Positions 22,539 through 33,348 of a DNA stretch of 64,000 bases are shown here, piece by piece. The stretch spans positions 54,328,063-54,392,062 of the forward strand of contig CM057233.1 of assembly GCA_029891385.1 (NCBI GenBank). The letters are read 5' to 3'. Positions within the stretch are counted from its first letter, which is position 1; every line of letters starts with the position of its first letter. The stretch is from Erythroxylum novogranatense. Taxonomy: Eukaryota > Streptophyta > Magnoliopsida > Malpighiales > Erythroxylaceae. The notes beneath the pieces are model-generated. The model was not told the DNA's origin and made no database searches. It saw only the letters and a list, made by a program, of their open reading frames with translations. Position numbers and translations under genes: made by a program.

Positions 22539-25251
22539 AGAAGTACAATCTTACATGGGCGTTCTGAGAAAATGTGTCTAAGTGCATGCATTTAAAGTCA
22601 TGTCTTGGCAGACAGTGACGACTGATCCCTAGTCTAGCATATGAGTCTCATACATGAGCCTGTACTAGTGATTTAAGTGGTTAGAAATAGTGAGGAAAAG
22701 ATGATATGGGAAAATGTGATAAATAAAAATTGTAGAAATCAAATAAAAAGAACAAGTATACGGTGCGATATGATGATTGGAGATTTAGTGTATTGGTATT
22801 GATAGGCGTATTATGAAATACGACATTAGAGTGATATTGGAAAAATCTGTGAATGGGAAGTAGATGTGAATTGTATATGTGTAGTTGTGAAGTGATAGAA
22901 GAAATATAGAGATATGTGAAAGATGGCAAATAAAATGTTTTATGATCAGAGTTGCGCAGTGGAAGGGTGATAGAAAGTATGTGTTACGATAATGTAAAGA
23001 CTTCGATTGTGTAATAGGATTATTGAACAGTAAAAAGATATTAGTTGTGATTTGAGGAGGGATAAAGTGGATTCGATAATGGTATTATTAACCCAGTTTG
23101 ACATGATAGTGAATAAATTGAAATATGTGGAGAATCCAGTGTAAAAGAATGTGTGTCAAAATATATTTGATGAAATGGAGAAAGATCGTGAGAAAATTTG
23201 TTCCTCATTGGAGACAACCGATAATTAGGAAATGATATAAATTGATTATTGATATGAAGAGTCATTATGCTACTGAAGAGCAACATATCTTACTTGTGTT
23301 TAGAGTGAAATGTTTAAATTGTGTTCAAAGTGGATGATGATCGATTGAATACATTTGAAAAGTGAATAAGAGAAATTGGCACAGTTGAGGAAATTGTTTG
23401 ACATGTAAGTTTTATAAGAGTGAATTTGATCTTGGTAGAATAATTAGTGGATGAATTATTATTATTCGAACATGGTATTGGGAGATTAAATGCAAATAGA
23501 GGCAGTGATAAATGTGAAATTGTAAAGGATAAGTATATAAAGAATTTGGAGTTATAATAGGATTGATTATATACTGGATACATCCAGAAATTGGTAAAGG
23601 TCTTCTGACTGTAAATGATAAGGAAAGTGTTAAAAGGAAAATATGTGAAGTGTATGACAAATGATTGTAAGAAGAGATACTTAGAGAAATGTTCAATTCG
23701 AGTATTGATCGTATCAATTGAATTGGTGTTATAATATGAAATGAATTGTAAAGATGATAATGTGATCTATTGGAAAAAATGTAAAGAGATTCTATGTATG
23801 GAGATCAGTATATAAGCTTATAGGCTGCATTGGTATTTGATGACTTAAAATCTATTGTATTGAATTGTGTATTGGAAAGTGTTGTGAAAAGTTTGGAGAT
23901 TCTATTTGTACAGAAAATGTTTTGGATGAATATGCGTTTGTAAAGTAATAATGATTAAGTTATATGAGTAAATTGGGAAAAAGGATTATGTGTTCGAATG
24001 TTTCCGAATTTTGATAAGGAAGCAAATAATTAGATGATAAGATTATGAAACTGGATGAAAGATTATATGTAAACTGTCGAGTTGGTAAAGTGTAAAAAGG
24101 AACGTATTAGCAATTGGGGATTCCACATCAAGTGTGCAGAGGTGTATTGGAAGCATGGCAAAATCCGAATCGAGAATTTTGAATAGTGGATAGTATCGAG
24201 AAATGTGTGAATAGATTAGCTGTAAAGAAAATGAGTAATGTATTTGGATTATAAAGTGTAACAGAAAAGTAAAATGTGACGTTGAAAGATTATGAGTATG
24301 TTTGACCTATAGGGTTGTTGTGTGTTATCAGTGTGAAACTAATATAGGTTTGGAGTTCATAAGATTATGAGATTGATGCATAGATAAGATTGATTGTGTT
24401 TCATTGGAGATATCATTTGAAAAGTGTATGAAAGGTTTTATATCTAAAAAGGAGTTGTTCATTCGGATAGTAAAATGATCAGGACCTAATATAATTAGAG
24501 GCCCTGGATGATTTAAGTTAGGATTGACAGGTGTTTGAATCAGTAATATGGTATAAGAAATTCAAGTTGATGAGAATGAATTAAATTAATGATTACCGAA
24601 ACTGTTGAAACCTGATGAGATTAGAAATTGGCATTGGAGAGATGAAATATGTTAAATGATACAGAGAATGTTTCTAAATGTGTCACCTTGGCCAATCTAT
24701 GTATTGATTGAGATAACAGGTAAATGGGAAATGAAATTTGTTATTAGGGGCCTCGATGTGACCATGTTGTGAATCGATTTATGGATTGACAAGTCAGTGG
24801 TAACCTAAAAGATAAATGGATTTGTAAAGTGTTATATGGATAGAAATAGAAAATATTGATATGATCGGATGTGTGTAGCATTGGTATTGGATATAAAGAA
24901 TTGCGAGTAATCAAAAAGAAATCGTTAAACAGTATAGAGTTTGAGAAAGGAAAAAGAGGTAAGTAAGCAGTTGTAGTGTGATTAAAATAGCAAGTCCGTC
25001 TAAAATCTTAAAAGATGATTCGGATCCCAAAATGTTACAAAGACTGAATTGGAAAAAAATATTGTTAGGATCCGATATATGTGTTATCGATTTTGGAAGT
25101 GATAAATTGTGTGTAAAAGGGCAATATAGGGTTAAGAAAGATTTGATGAAATTATTCAGATAGCGAAATAAGTGGAAATCGAGAATCAATGATCGAAAAG
25201 ATTCCCTAACTTGGTGATAATCGTATATGAAATTTCGAGGACGAAATTTTT

Positions 25252-25265
25252 ATTAGGAGGGAGAA
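25252..25265 (+). other. Element F polypurine tract
   Basis: TTAGGAGGGAGAA lies directly before the TG of the 3' LTR and directly after the AATTTCGAGGACGAAATT signature. Confidence 0.85.
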
Positions 25266-25266
25266 T

Positions 25267-28200
25267 TGTAACATCCGTTATCGGAGTGACGGTAGATTGG
25301 TAATTTGGATCGGGTTAGGATTTAAGTGCAGGCAAAGTGTTGCATTGCACATGCATTACATTTTGATAGTCATTGATAAATGATTATTGATTGTATAAGT
25401 ATATATATATATGTACATACATGTATGACAATTCCAACTTGATTGTGAAATTGGAAATTGGTTATAATTGGTCCGATGTGAATTGGCTTAATTGTGCAAT
25501 TGGGAATTTATCAAAATTGTACATATGAGAATTGGTTTGTGAAAATTGGATATTTAGTAAGTGTATAATTGGGTTTTGAATATGAAATTGGAATGAAATG
25601 GATTATAGAAAAGGAAATTGGAAATTGAGTATAGGAATGAGCATTTCTAATTTTGTGAATTTATGAAAATTTTTCCGAATTTTTAGAGTTTTGGATCCGG
25701 ACCGAAAATTTGACTAAGGACTGATTAATGTGATTCCGGTCCGAGATTGATTGACAAACAATATGAAATAAATTGAATTATGATTTTGGGAATTTTGGTT
25801 ATGAGTAGCCTTGAAATTGGGAGTAAAATAGAATAAGAATCGGACGTGTTAGACCCTAAGAATTGGACATGAAGTGGAGGATCTCATATATATATATATG
25901 TATAAGCTTAAGGTAAGCTTATTTCTTCATTTCCCTTCGCCTTCGTCGACGGTCGTGGGTGTGAGAAATCGTGGATTTGGAGTTGTTTGACGGATTTTCG
26001 ACGGATTGATAACTTAATCAAGTAAGTTTCTATATGTTTATGAGTTAAAATCGTTTCGTTTGATTATTGATTTGAATGAGAAATTGTTTAGAGAATTTGA
26101 AAGCATCGACGATAGGGTTTGTGAGAGTTTGATTTGGGTGTTTGATGAAAAAGGGTTTAAATGATGTTTTGAGGTTAGAAATAAGTTGGGTTTAAGGTTT
26201 AAAATGGATTGAGAGTGTTTAGAATGGATTTTGGTGGATTTATATCAGAGGATCTGAGAGATTTCTGGGTTTTGGACGAGTTTCTGGGTTCGCACGTCGC
26301 GACGTGTGAAGAACACGCCGCGGCGAGCCCCCTTAGCGTGCACGTCACGACGAATATAAATATATATAATTAAATGCCGCGACGACGAAGAGTATCGGCC
26401 GCACGCCTTGTGACGAAGCGAGTTGTCGCCGTGATTAAGCGAGCTTGTCCATACGTCATGACGAAACAACAAACGTCGTCGCGACAAACAATGGATTATC
26501 GCCATGACGAAGGATGGGACGTCGCGACGAGGAGAAGTGTTTTCCAAAAGTGAAATGGTTTAGTTATTTGGAAATTTGAGAATTTTGGGATTTAATTTGG
26601 ATTGGTTATGGATCAAATGGCATTTGAGAGAATAGGAATTTGCAATTTGGGAGAAATGAAATCAAGTGATTATGAGATGATTGTTACAAGTAATGAGTTT
26701 GAGGTTTAATTTCAAATGAATTGGTTCTTAAATGATTAATTGGAATTTGAAGACTAAGAATAGTGAATTGATAAGAATAGGAATTTAGAAATTGAATTTG
26801 ATGATTATCGAATTGAGTGGTAGTTTAATTGGAATGTGACCTTAGAGTAAGGAATTGAATTATGGCATTGAGAACTGTTCTGAATTAGAGTGAGAGTGAT
26901 CATATTGAGAAATTCAGGAATATGATTGGGAATGTCATAACATGTATAGTATTTATCGTATTTGTTATTGGTTATTGAAATTGATATATTTGGTAATGTG
27001 CGATTTATTTGATTTGATATAGAGGTTCCGATGGATCGACATTCCACGGACAGAATTGGGACTTCCAGGCTGTAGCTCGGAAGTGCAGGTGAGTAACCTA
27101 GTTGGTTTCTCAGCCTTATGTGTTTATTAATTATATGCATTGATTGCCATGAGGAAGCACGGATGGATAAATGTGTGATTGATTTGATTGATTTCGAACC
27201 ATGGGTTTTCGAAATATTTGATTGTGCTATCGAAGTGCAAAGATGAGTAAATGTGTATGAATGCATGAGTGAATTAAATTGTAACATGCATTAGTGAAAA
27301 ATGAATGGAAATGTATTTGAATGAAATACCGGACCAAAGGTCCGAAGAAATGAAAAGTGATATTGAAATGAGAAACGGAAAATAAATGCAAGTGACAAAT
27401 GATTGAGATTGGAAATTAGTTAGTGACATGTGCATTCATGCATAATTAAATGATCAGATAATGATAGTTGTTGACCCGAGACGCCACTGTATATTTGAGG
27501 ACGCCGCGGTAAAACCCGCAAACACACGCCGCAGTAAAACCTGCAAACACCTACGGGTGGGGTGTGGGGTCCTATTATGTGAAAGGGATTAGTGCATACC
27601 AGTGGCTCTCCTATCCCTAATGTGAGTGGGCAGTAGTGTATACCCAGAGGGCCCTCCTACTTGCCAAAAATGTGATTACTGATTTCTGATTGCGCTCGGT
27701 CACAACAACGAAAAGAAAATAAAAGTGTCACATGCATATTGCATATATGAATGATCAAAGGTGTACTGTGTGAAACTGAAATTGAATGCATGTGATTTTA
27801 TGAATGTGTTAACATGTGATATAATGTGTATATGATTGTGAATGCATGAGTTGGGTAAACCATCGATGATGGTTTCTCACTGAGTTCGCAAACTCACCCA
27901 ACATTGCAATTATTTTCAGAAATGAAGAGTACCCGTTAGTGAAACGGGAGTATGTCTCTACCGCAAAGAGTCGAGTAAGGGTCGGGATCGAGACACGCCC
28001 GCATAAATGTCAATTTGGATTGTGTCTAATTGGTATTTTCGTAATTTGGTATTGAAATTGTATTGGGCCAAATTTGAAAATGATTATATGTATATGAACC
28101 GATTTGGTTATTGAAATAGTGTTGGCCAAACAATGATTTCAGTATGAAAATGTTCTAGTATAAGCGGGCCCAAATCATTATCGTTTTGACTCAACTGTTT

Positions 28201-28332
28201 TAAAGAAAAGAAAATGTCATATCGAGTTTTAAAAGGTAGTGATTGTTCTAATGACGCCACCCTCGTGGGTCACGGGCTCGGATATCATTTATTGATGTCG
28301 GGTTCGGGTCTCGTCGGGAGTGGGGTGCTACA
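25267..28332 (+). repeat. Element F 3' LTR (3.07 kb)
   Basis: Pairs with 19473-22520. It includes an extra short segment (GAGAGTGTTTAGAATGGATT near 26210-26229) absent from the 5' copy, and several C-to-T or G-to-A changes in the GC-rich cluster. Confidence 0.9.
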
Positions 28333-29729
28333 TTTGATGACCCGAAATATCAATGGACATTGAATTCAAATTTGGAAACTAATTAAGTAAAATAGCATCA
28401 ATTAATTGGATTAATTGATTATTTAATTATTAATTATTAATTATTAATTTTGACGTAAATTTCTTAGTAACAAAAAGATATAATAAATTTGATTATCTAA
28501 TCATTGATCGTTAAATTTATTTAGTTTTAATTAATAAATAATAAAATAATAGATGTATTAAAATAGAATTAATTCATTAAGTAATACATGTTAATATTTA
28601 TTATATATTTGACCTATTATTAATTATTATATATTAAGATTTAGTATATATATACATCCTCAGTTGATTAATTTATGAATTAATAGTCAATGAGTTAATT
28701 TAAATATCACTATTTTGTTGATTAATCATAAGATAATTAATTCATTAATTAATTAGAATACACTAATCACATATTAAAACATAACTAATTAATTAAAACA
28801 CAATGATTGAATTAACTTAACAGTATTAGGAAGACACAAGAGCAACTTAATGAAATGAATGAACAAATCCAATTGATAGCATGTCAACAACAAAAGCTCA
28901 AAAAGAAAATTCACAAGTTTTGGAAGATGCAAGGACTTCACGTGTCTCCAACTCCATTGCCTCCACCATCTCCATAGGTTTTCTAAACTCCTCATTTGTT
29001 GTTGTTGTTTTGTCCACTTGTTTTTTTTAAATTCTTTTGTCACTATGCATCCATTCTTGTTTCGTCCTATGTTGTTTGGTTTTAGTTATTGTGTTCTTTG
29101 TTTGTTGTATATTATTTTCTAAATTAGATTAGCAATTGCTCTCTTCAAATTCTATTATAGTAGTCGGAATAAGATTGAGTGATATGCTTGAAGATTAAAT
29201 TAGGCTACTTAGATAGAAGATGAACCATACGAGTTGGTTGAAGCTGTTGGTTGCATATGTTTACTCAAAAATTGATGTTTGAATGATTAGGTGATGTGTA
29301 AAAATATGATAGATTTTCAATTGAAACTAAGTGAGAAGTTAAGCCTATATGACTCTATTCCATAGTCATATCATTTCTTTGATTGTGTGATACTTTCATG
29401 GATAGTACAGCCAAAACTTGCCTTGAACCAATTTTAATTTACGAGATTCATGTTAGATAGAAATGATTAAAGCCCTCCTTCTTTAGCCCCTTGACTTAAG
29501 TAACAACCTATGTTATTGTCCCTTACAAACCCTTTGAAGCATTAAAACTTTTTTTTGTAAAAAACTTCATTTTAAACCTTAAAGCCTGTTAACCTGTGGC
29601 ATCACAAATTTAATACAGTACTAAGTTACATTAGGTTGGGATTCTTGACAAAATTGTTGCTTTTATTCTCAAACATCTTAAGTGGCCTTCTTTGTATCTC
29701 TACTTTTAAAGCACATTACATGTGACGGT
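28333..29729. other. AT-rich sequence right of element F
   Basis: No convincing gene. The first 450 bp are runs of ATTAATTAA-type sequence. Around 28830-28977 a short plus-strand frame reads EQLNEMNEQIQLIACQQQK and ends SPTPLPPPSP before a stop. It resembles coiled-coil or Pro-rich tails of plant retroelement proteins, but it is too short and lacks a start. Confidence 0.4.
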
Positions 29730-29905
29730 TAATGTTAGTTATATTTCTTTATTATTGTGAAAAAAAGGACAACAGAGAGAGAAAAGAAAAGAATGACATA
29801 TAATAGCAAATACTTGCAACTCTTAATGTTGGTTGTGTTTCTTGATTACTATTAAGAGAAAGAAAAAACAAAAGAAAAAACAAAAGAATGAGTTATAGTA
29901 GCAAG
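29730..29905. repeat. Imperfect tandem duplication, purine-rich
   Basis: Two copies of about 90 bp, each starting TTAATGTT(A/G)GTT(A/G)T and continuing through a GA-rich run to ATAGCAA or GTAGCAA, lie side by side and have diverged. Confidence 0.6.
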
Positions 29906-30424
29906 AAGAAATGAGAAAGAAAAACAAAAAAAAGAAAAGAAAAAGGAAAAGTGCCAAAATGATTTTTGAGTTGGAAAAATAATTGCAAACGTGCATAGGA
30001 AGAGTGCAAAAAATTATGCAAAGTTTATCAGTGAATGCTCTGTTTTTACGGTATTTACGTGAATTTATTGGGAGTTTTAGGAATGAATTAAAATGAGTTT
30101 TGAGCTAAAGAAAAAGGTATAAGGTGATGTCATGAGATGGGAAAGAAAGATTAAAATGATAGTTAGAGAAGAAATGAAGAAATACAGAAAATGGAGAAAT
30201 GCAGAAGATAAAAAAATTGCAGAGTATATGAGGAATGTGTGTTTGGTATGTTCGGTATTTAATATTTGTGATTTCTCCTATATTTTTTATTTGTTTGTGA
30301 ATGAGTTGAGCTCAATGGGAGTTGAAAAGAGGAGAAAATAATGGAGACATAGATTAGAAATGAAAGATTAAGCAAAAGAGAGAGAGACGAAAATAAAATT
30401 TGCAATTTCGAAAGGAGGAAAAGT

Positions 30425-30590
30425 TGCACAATCGTGCTTCTACACGATCGTGACATTGGAGAGTCATATGGATAGATCATGAGGTTGGTAATCCATCTCG
30501 AGGGTCACGATCGTGCACACATTGCACACTTGACTGGAATCTCACGATCACGCTTATGCACGATCGTGACATTGAAGGCTTACCGAAAGT
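30425..30590. repeat. Cluster of CACGATCGTG palindromes
   Basis: CACGATCGTG appears three times exactly (near 30442, 30507 and 30559), with partial forms (CACAATCGTG, CACGATCACG) between. The sequence lies just after the 30290-30420 copy of the old repeat. Confidence 0.65.
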
Positions 30591-30599
30591 TGACAAATG

Positions 30600-31430
30600 T
30601 GAACATCCTTCTCTCTTTTAATTATAACTTCTTCTCCTAACCTTCAAATGACACGAGATTTAAACCAACAAACTCATAACACATTGTTCTTCCTCTTTAC
30701 AAAAATTTATAACCATCTGAATTAATTTGGAAAAGATTGATTGATGATCAAGTATGTTAGAATATAGTAAATGGAGTGTTTCCCCTTAACATGGTCATCA
30801 GTTGGTGGGTTGGCCAACCAGCTGATTTTGAACAAGCTTCGTATTACTAGCGTATTGTGTTTAACTTTTTGATAGCGACAACTGTGTCTTATTATTTTTG
30901 ACTATTTTATGACGCAAACTTACCTCTAGACCACTTGTTTTTTCTTTTCTTTTTGCTTTTAGAAGGAAATTTTTGTCATATTTGAACTATTTGTAACAAA
31001 TATAAAGACGCCTAAAAGATTCAAAAGTAAATAGCACATTATTCAAATTAAGAATTAGTCCTAGTTAATAAAAATAAGGTATTTAAAAACAATAATCTCA
31101 TAATAAGATCTTGAAATAGCTCTTGAAACAACGTATTTTAAAGTTAATTGAATAAAATATTTCATTATATATTTTCATGTAGAAATATCTTAATAGCATA
31201 AAATATTTAAGTAGATATAGTATTCATATTTTTATAAGTTTTTAAATTCATATTCTTATAAGTCATTTTATATATAAACAATTAATACTAAATAATTATT
31301 TTATCAAACATTTTAATAAGCAGTTGATGTTATCTACGATAACTTCTGAAAACTATCTTATTATAAAACTCAAGTAGGCTTTTTGAGCCTATAGTTACTT
31401 ATTTCTATTTTGATTCAATAAAATTAAAAG
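30600..31430. other. AT-rich intergenic DNA
   Basis: No coding, RNA or element signal was seen on either strand. Confidence 0.5.
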
Positions 31431-31440
31431 ATTAGGCTTA

Positions 31441-31590
31441 TGGACATGAATTAAAAGAGTAACATAAATAAGAGATTAATTGTATTAATTATTTTAAAAT
31501 ACAACTTTTTGTAGCTTTTGGACAGGAATTAAAAGAGTTACATAAATAAGACATTAATTGTATTAATTAATTTAAAAAATGCATCTTTTT
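31441..31590. repeat. Tandem direct repeat, about 78-bp spacing
   Basis: Copies at about 31441-31510 and 31519-31590 share GGACA(T/G)GAATTAAAAGAGT and ACATAAATAAGA followed by ATTAATTGTATTAATTA. Confidence 0.75.
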
Positions 31591-32248
31591 TATTTAAAAA
31601 ATTGTTATTTTTTTATTTTAACTCTTGTTGCTGTGTCCTCCTCCAATATAATTTCTTGAATTAATTAATACTATTTATTCGAGGGAGAGCGCGTGCCTTC
31701 AATCATCGTTAACATAAAACCTTTAACCTTCAGCTGCTTGCCTGCCGATGCCTCCGCTCCACCTAGTGCTATTTGATTACTTTCTTTATTCTCTAAGCAA
31801 GTACTCTTTCTTTTTCCTTTTCTCGTGCTTTTGTTGTTTACTGTTAAGAATCTTTGTAGTTTCCTTGTAATATTTCTGAACTGCTTATCATAAGATCTTG
31901 GATTTATTTGTTGCAGAAATGGAAATTGCAAGAAAGTAAAGATGACATAAATAATTTACTTGGTTTGATAGCACAAAATTATTTATGTCAAAAAGTGAAA
32001 CTCACATACCTGATTTTACTAGTATAAAAAAAGAAAAGTATAAGAGATTTGGTGTACACTCACACTTGCAAAAATTCTAAAAACTCTCTAGTATTTAGTG
32101 TAATGCACTCTAGCATTCTCTATTATTTCCTAATTTGAAATACAGAAAAATGTAAAGTTGGTAGACTTGATTGTATAGATATTGTTCAGTACCTGAAGTT
32201 GATCTACTGCCTTGGGATGATATTATCTGAGTCGATATATCAGGGACA
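31591..32248. other. Intergenic DNA
   Basis: Nothing supported. The minus-strand ORF at 31671-31931 (86 codons) has no recognisable domain and no homologous look. Confidence 0.4.
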
Positions 32249-32626
32249 AGATTTTCTGTCTAATATTATTATATTATCTTGTTTTGTTTTATCTTATAAA
32301 ATATCAAATATTTATTTTGTGAGATCCACGCGAGACTTACATGAAACTTACATAAATAAATGGTTGAGATTCACTGGACACAATAAGACACCATAATATT
32401 AAACAGGAGATCTGGACTCATAACTAAGGCAGAGTTTAAAAAAAGACATGCATGACACTAGCATAATATATCGAGTCCAGATCTCCTGTCTAATATTTTA
32501 GTGTCTTATTGTGTCGAATGAATCTCAATCATTTATTTATGTAGATCTCATGTAGGTCTCACATAGGTCCCGTAAAATAAATAATTGATATTTCATAAGA
32601 CAGGATAATATTAAACAGAAGATCTT
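32249..32626. mobile_element. MITE-like element with long inverted repeats
   Basis: The left arm 32249-32419 and right arm 32473-32626 are inverted copies of each other around a 53-bp loop. Matching landmarks include GAGATCTGGACTC against GAGTCCAGATCTC, CACAATAAGACAC against its complement, and the outer TTCTGTCTAATATTAT against ATAATATTAAACAGAA. The left arm has a short AT insert near 32270. No ORF is present. The structure is that of a non-autonomous DNA transposon; the superfamily is open because no clear target duplication is visible. Confidence 0.8.
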
Positions 32627-33348
32627 TTCCCTTAATTATTTTGTTCACTTTCATCAGCTTTCAATCAAATGCTGCGTTTTGCCTCTGCTTCTATTGTGCT
32701 GTACGTTTCATCAATACGACTGTGTTTAGTGTGCTTCATACTCCACGTGAGCCTCACATGTGTATGACCTAATTTGAGCTTAGGTCTTCAGTCACTTCAT
32801 TCGAACATTCAAGATTCAATATCCTCTTCAGTCTTCTCTTCGTAAGCTTCTCTTTATTTTCTCCTTCGATTTTTCCAGCTGTGTTCTTTGGTCTGAAGCG
32901 TTTGAGTGTTGGTTTATGGAGAATCTTTTACATTACTTCTTCTATTAGACAAGTATAACTTTATGTTTGTTATTTGAACCACATACAAGCAAGGAAATGT
33001 AAGTGAATTTAAATTAGGTTTTGACTTACGCTTTCATTTTCCAATCTCGGGCAGCAGACTTAGATGTTAAATTAGAGGTTTATTAGGATTGTATTTGAAG
33101 TTTGTTTGGTGGCATTCAATCCGATGTCTTCTTTTTTCTTTATTTCTTTTTCACATGTTTTTAAGTTTTTCATGGGCTCTGCATCTTGTAGAACAGCTTC
33201 CCTGGTTGCTAAATCTTGCTTCTGGGTTCTATTGATTTGTGTTCTGTTTTATTTTCTGATTTTATCCAAACGGAATTGCAGTTTATATGTGAAACGAATT
33301 GAACGGTGAAAACGACTTGTACATCTGAAGCTTGATTTAGAAACTGGT
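32627..33348 (+). promoter_or_regulatory. Promoter and 5' leader of the FCP1-domain gene
   Basis: A palindromic G-box CACGTG lies at 32744-32749 and CACATGTG at 32755-32762. A pyrimidine-rich leader at about 32805-32841 ends in a good donor (CTTC|GTAAGC), and an acceptor TTGCAG ends at 33281. A 440-bp leader intron (32842-33281) is therefore plausible. The second leader exon carries a minimal upstream ATG-TGA at 33287-33292. No clear TATA box was found. The assignment is inference from sequence signals. Confidence 0.5.

Larger units (their letters stand above)
22521..25266 (+). other. Element F interior without coding sequence
   Basis: This 2.75-kb stretch begins with the primer site (22525-22538) and ends with AATTTCGAGGACGAAATT (about 25230-25250) and a polypurine tract (25252-25265). 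Between them the plus strand is rich in A, G and T and strikingly poor in C. Stops are frequent in all frames, and no polyprotein motif could be found. It could be a decayed coding region or a sequence that never coded; the even composition favours a long-standing non-autonomous element. Confidence 0.75.
19473..28332 (+). mobile_element. Element F: non-autonomous gypsy-type element with 3-kb LTRs
   Basis: LTRs 19473-22520 and 25267-28332 start TGTAACATCC and end GGTGCTACA. The first is followed by TTTG and a primer site TGGTATCAGAGCCC; the second is preceded by a purine tract. The 3' interior end has AATTTCGAGGACGAAATTTTT followed by GGAGGGAGAA, the signature of plant chromovirus (Tekay/Del-like) 3' ends. 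The 2746-bp interior has no gag, protease, RT or integrase motif in any frame, so this is a LARD-like derivative that would need proteins from a relative. No TSD matches (GATAA on the left, TTTGA on the right). Confidence 0.88.

Noticed and set aside
22521..25266. Hidden gag-pol in the element F interior
   Set aside because: Searched by eye for knuckle, protease DSG/DTG, RT YxDD and integrase motifs in the frames; none found. A profile search could still reveal a very decayed trace.
31671..31931. 86-codon minus-strand ORF with basic stretches
   Set aside because: No recognisable motif, splice context or promoter; not reported as a gene.
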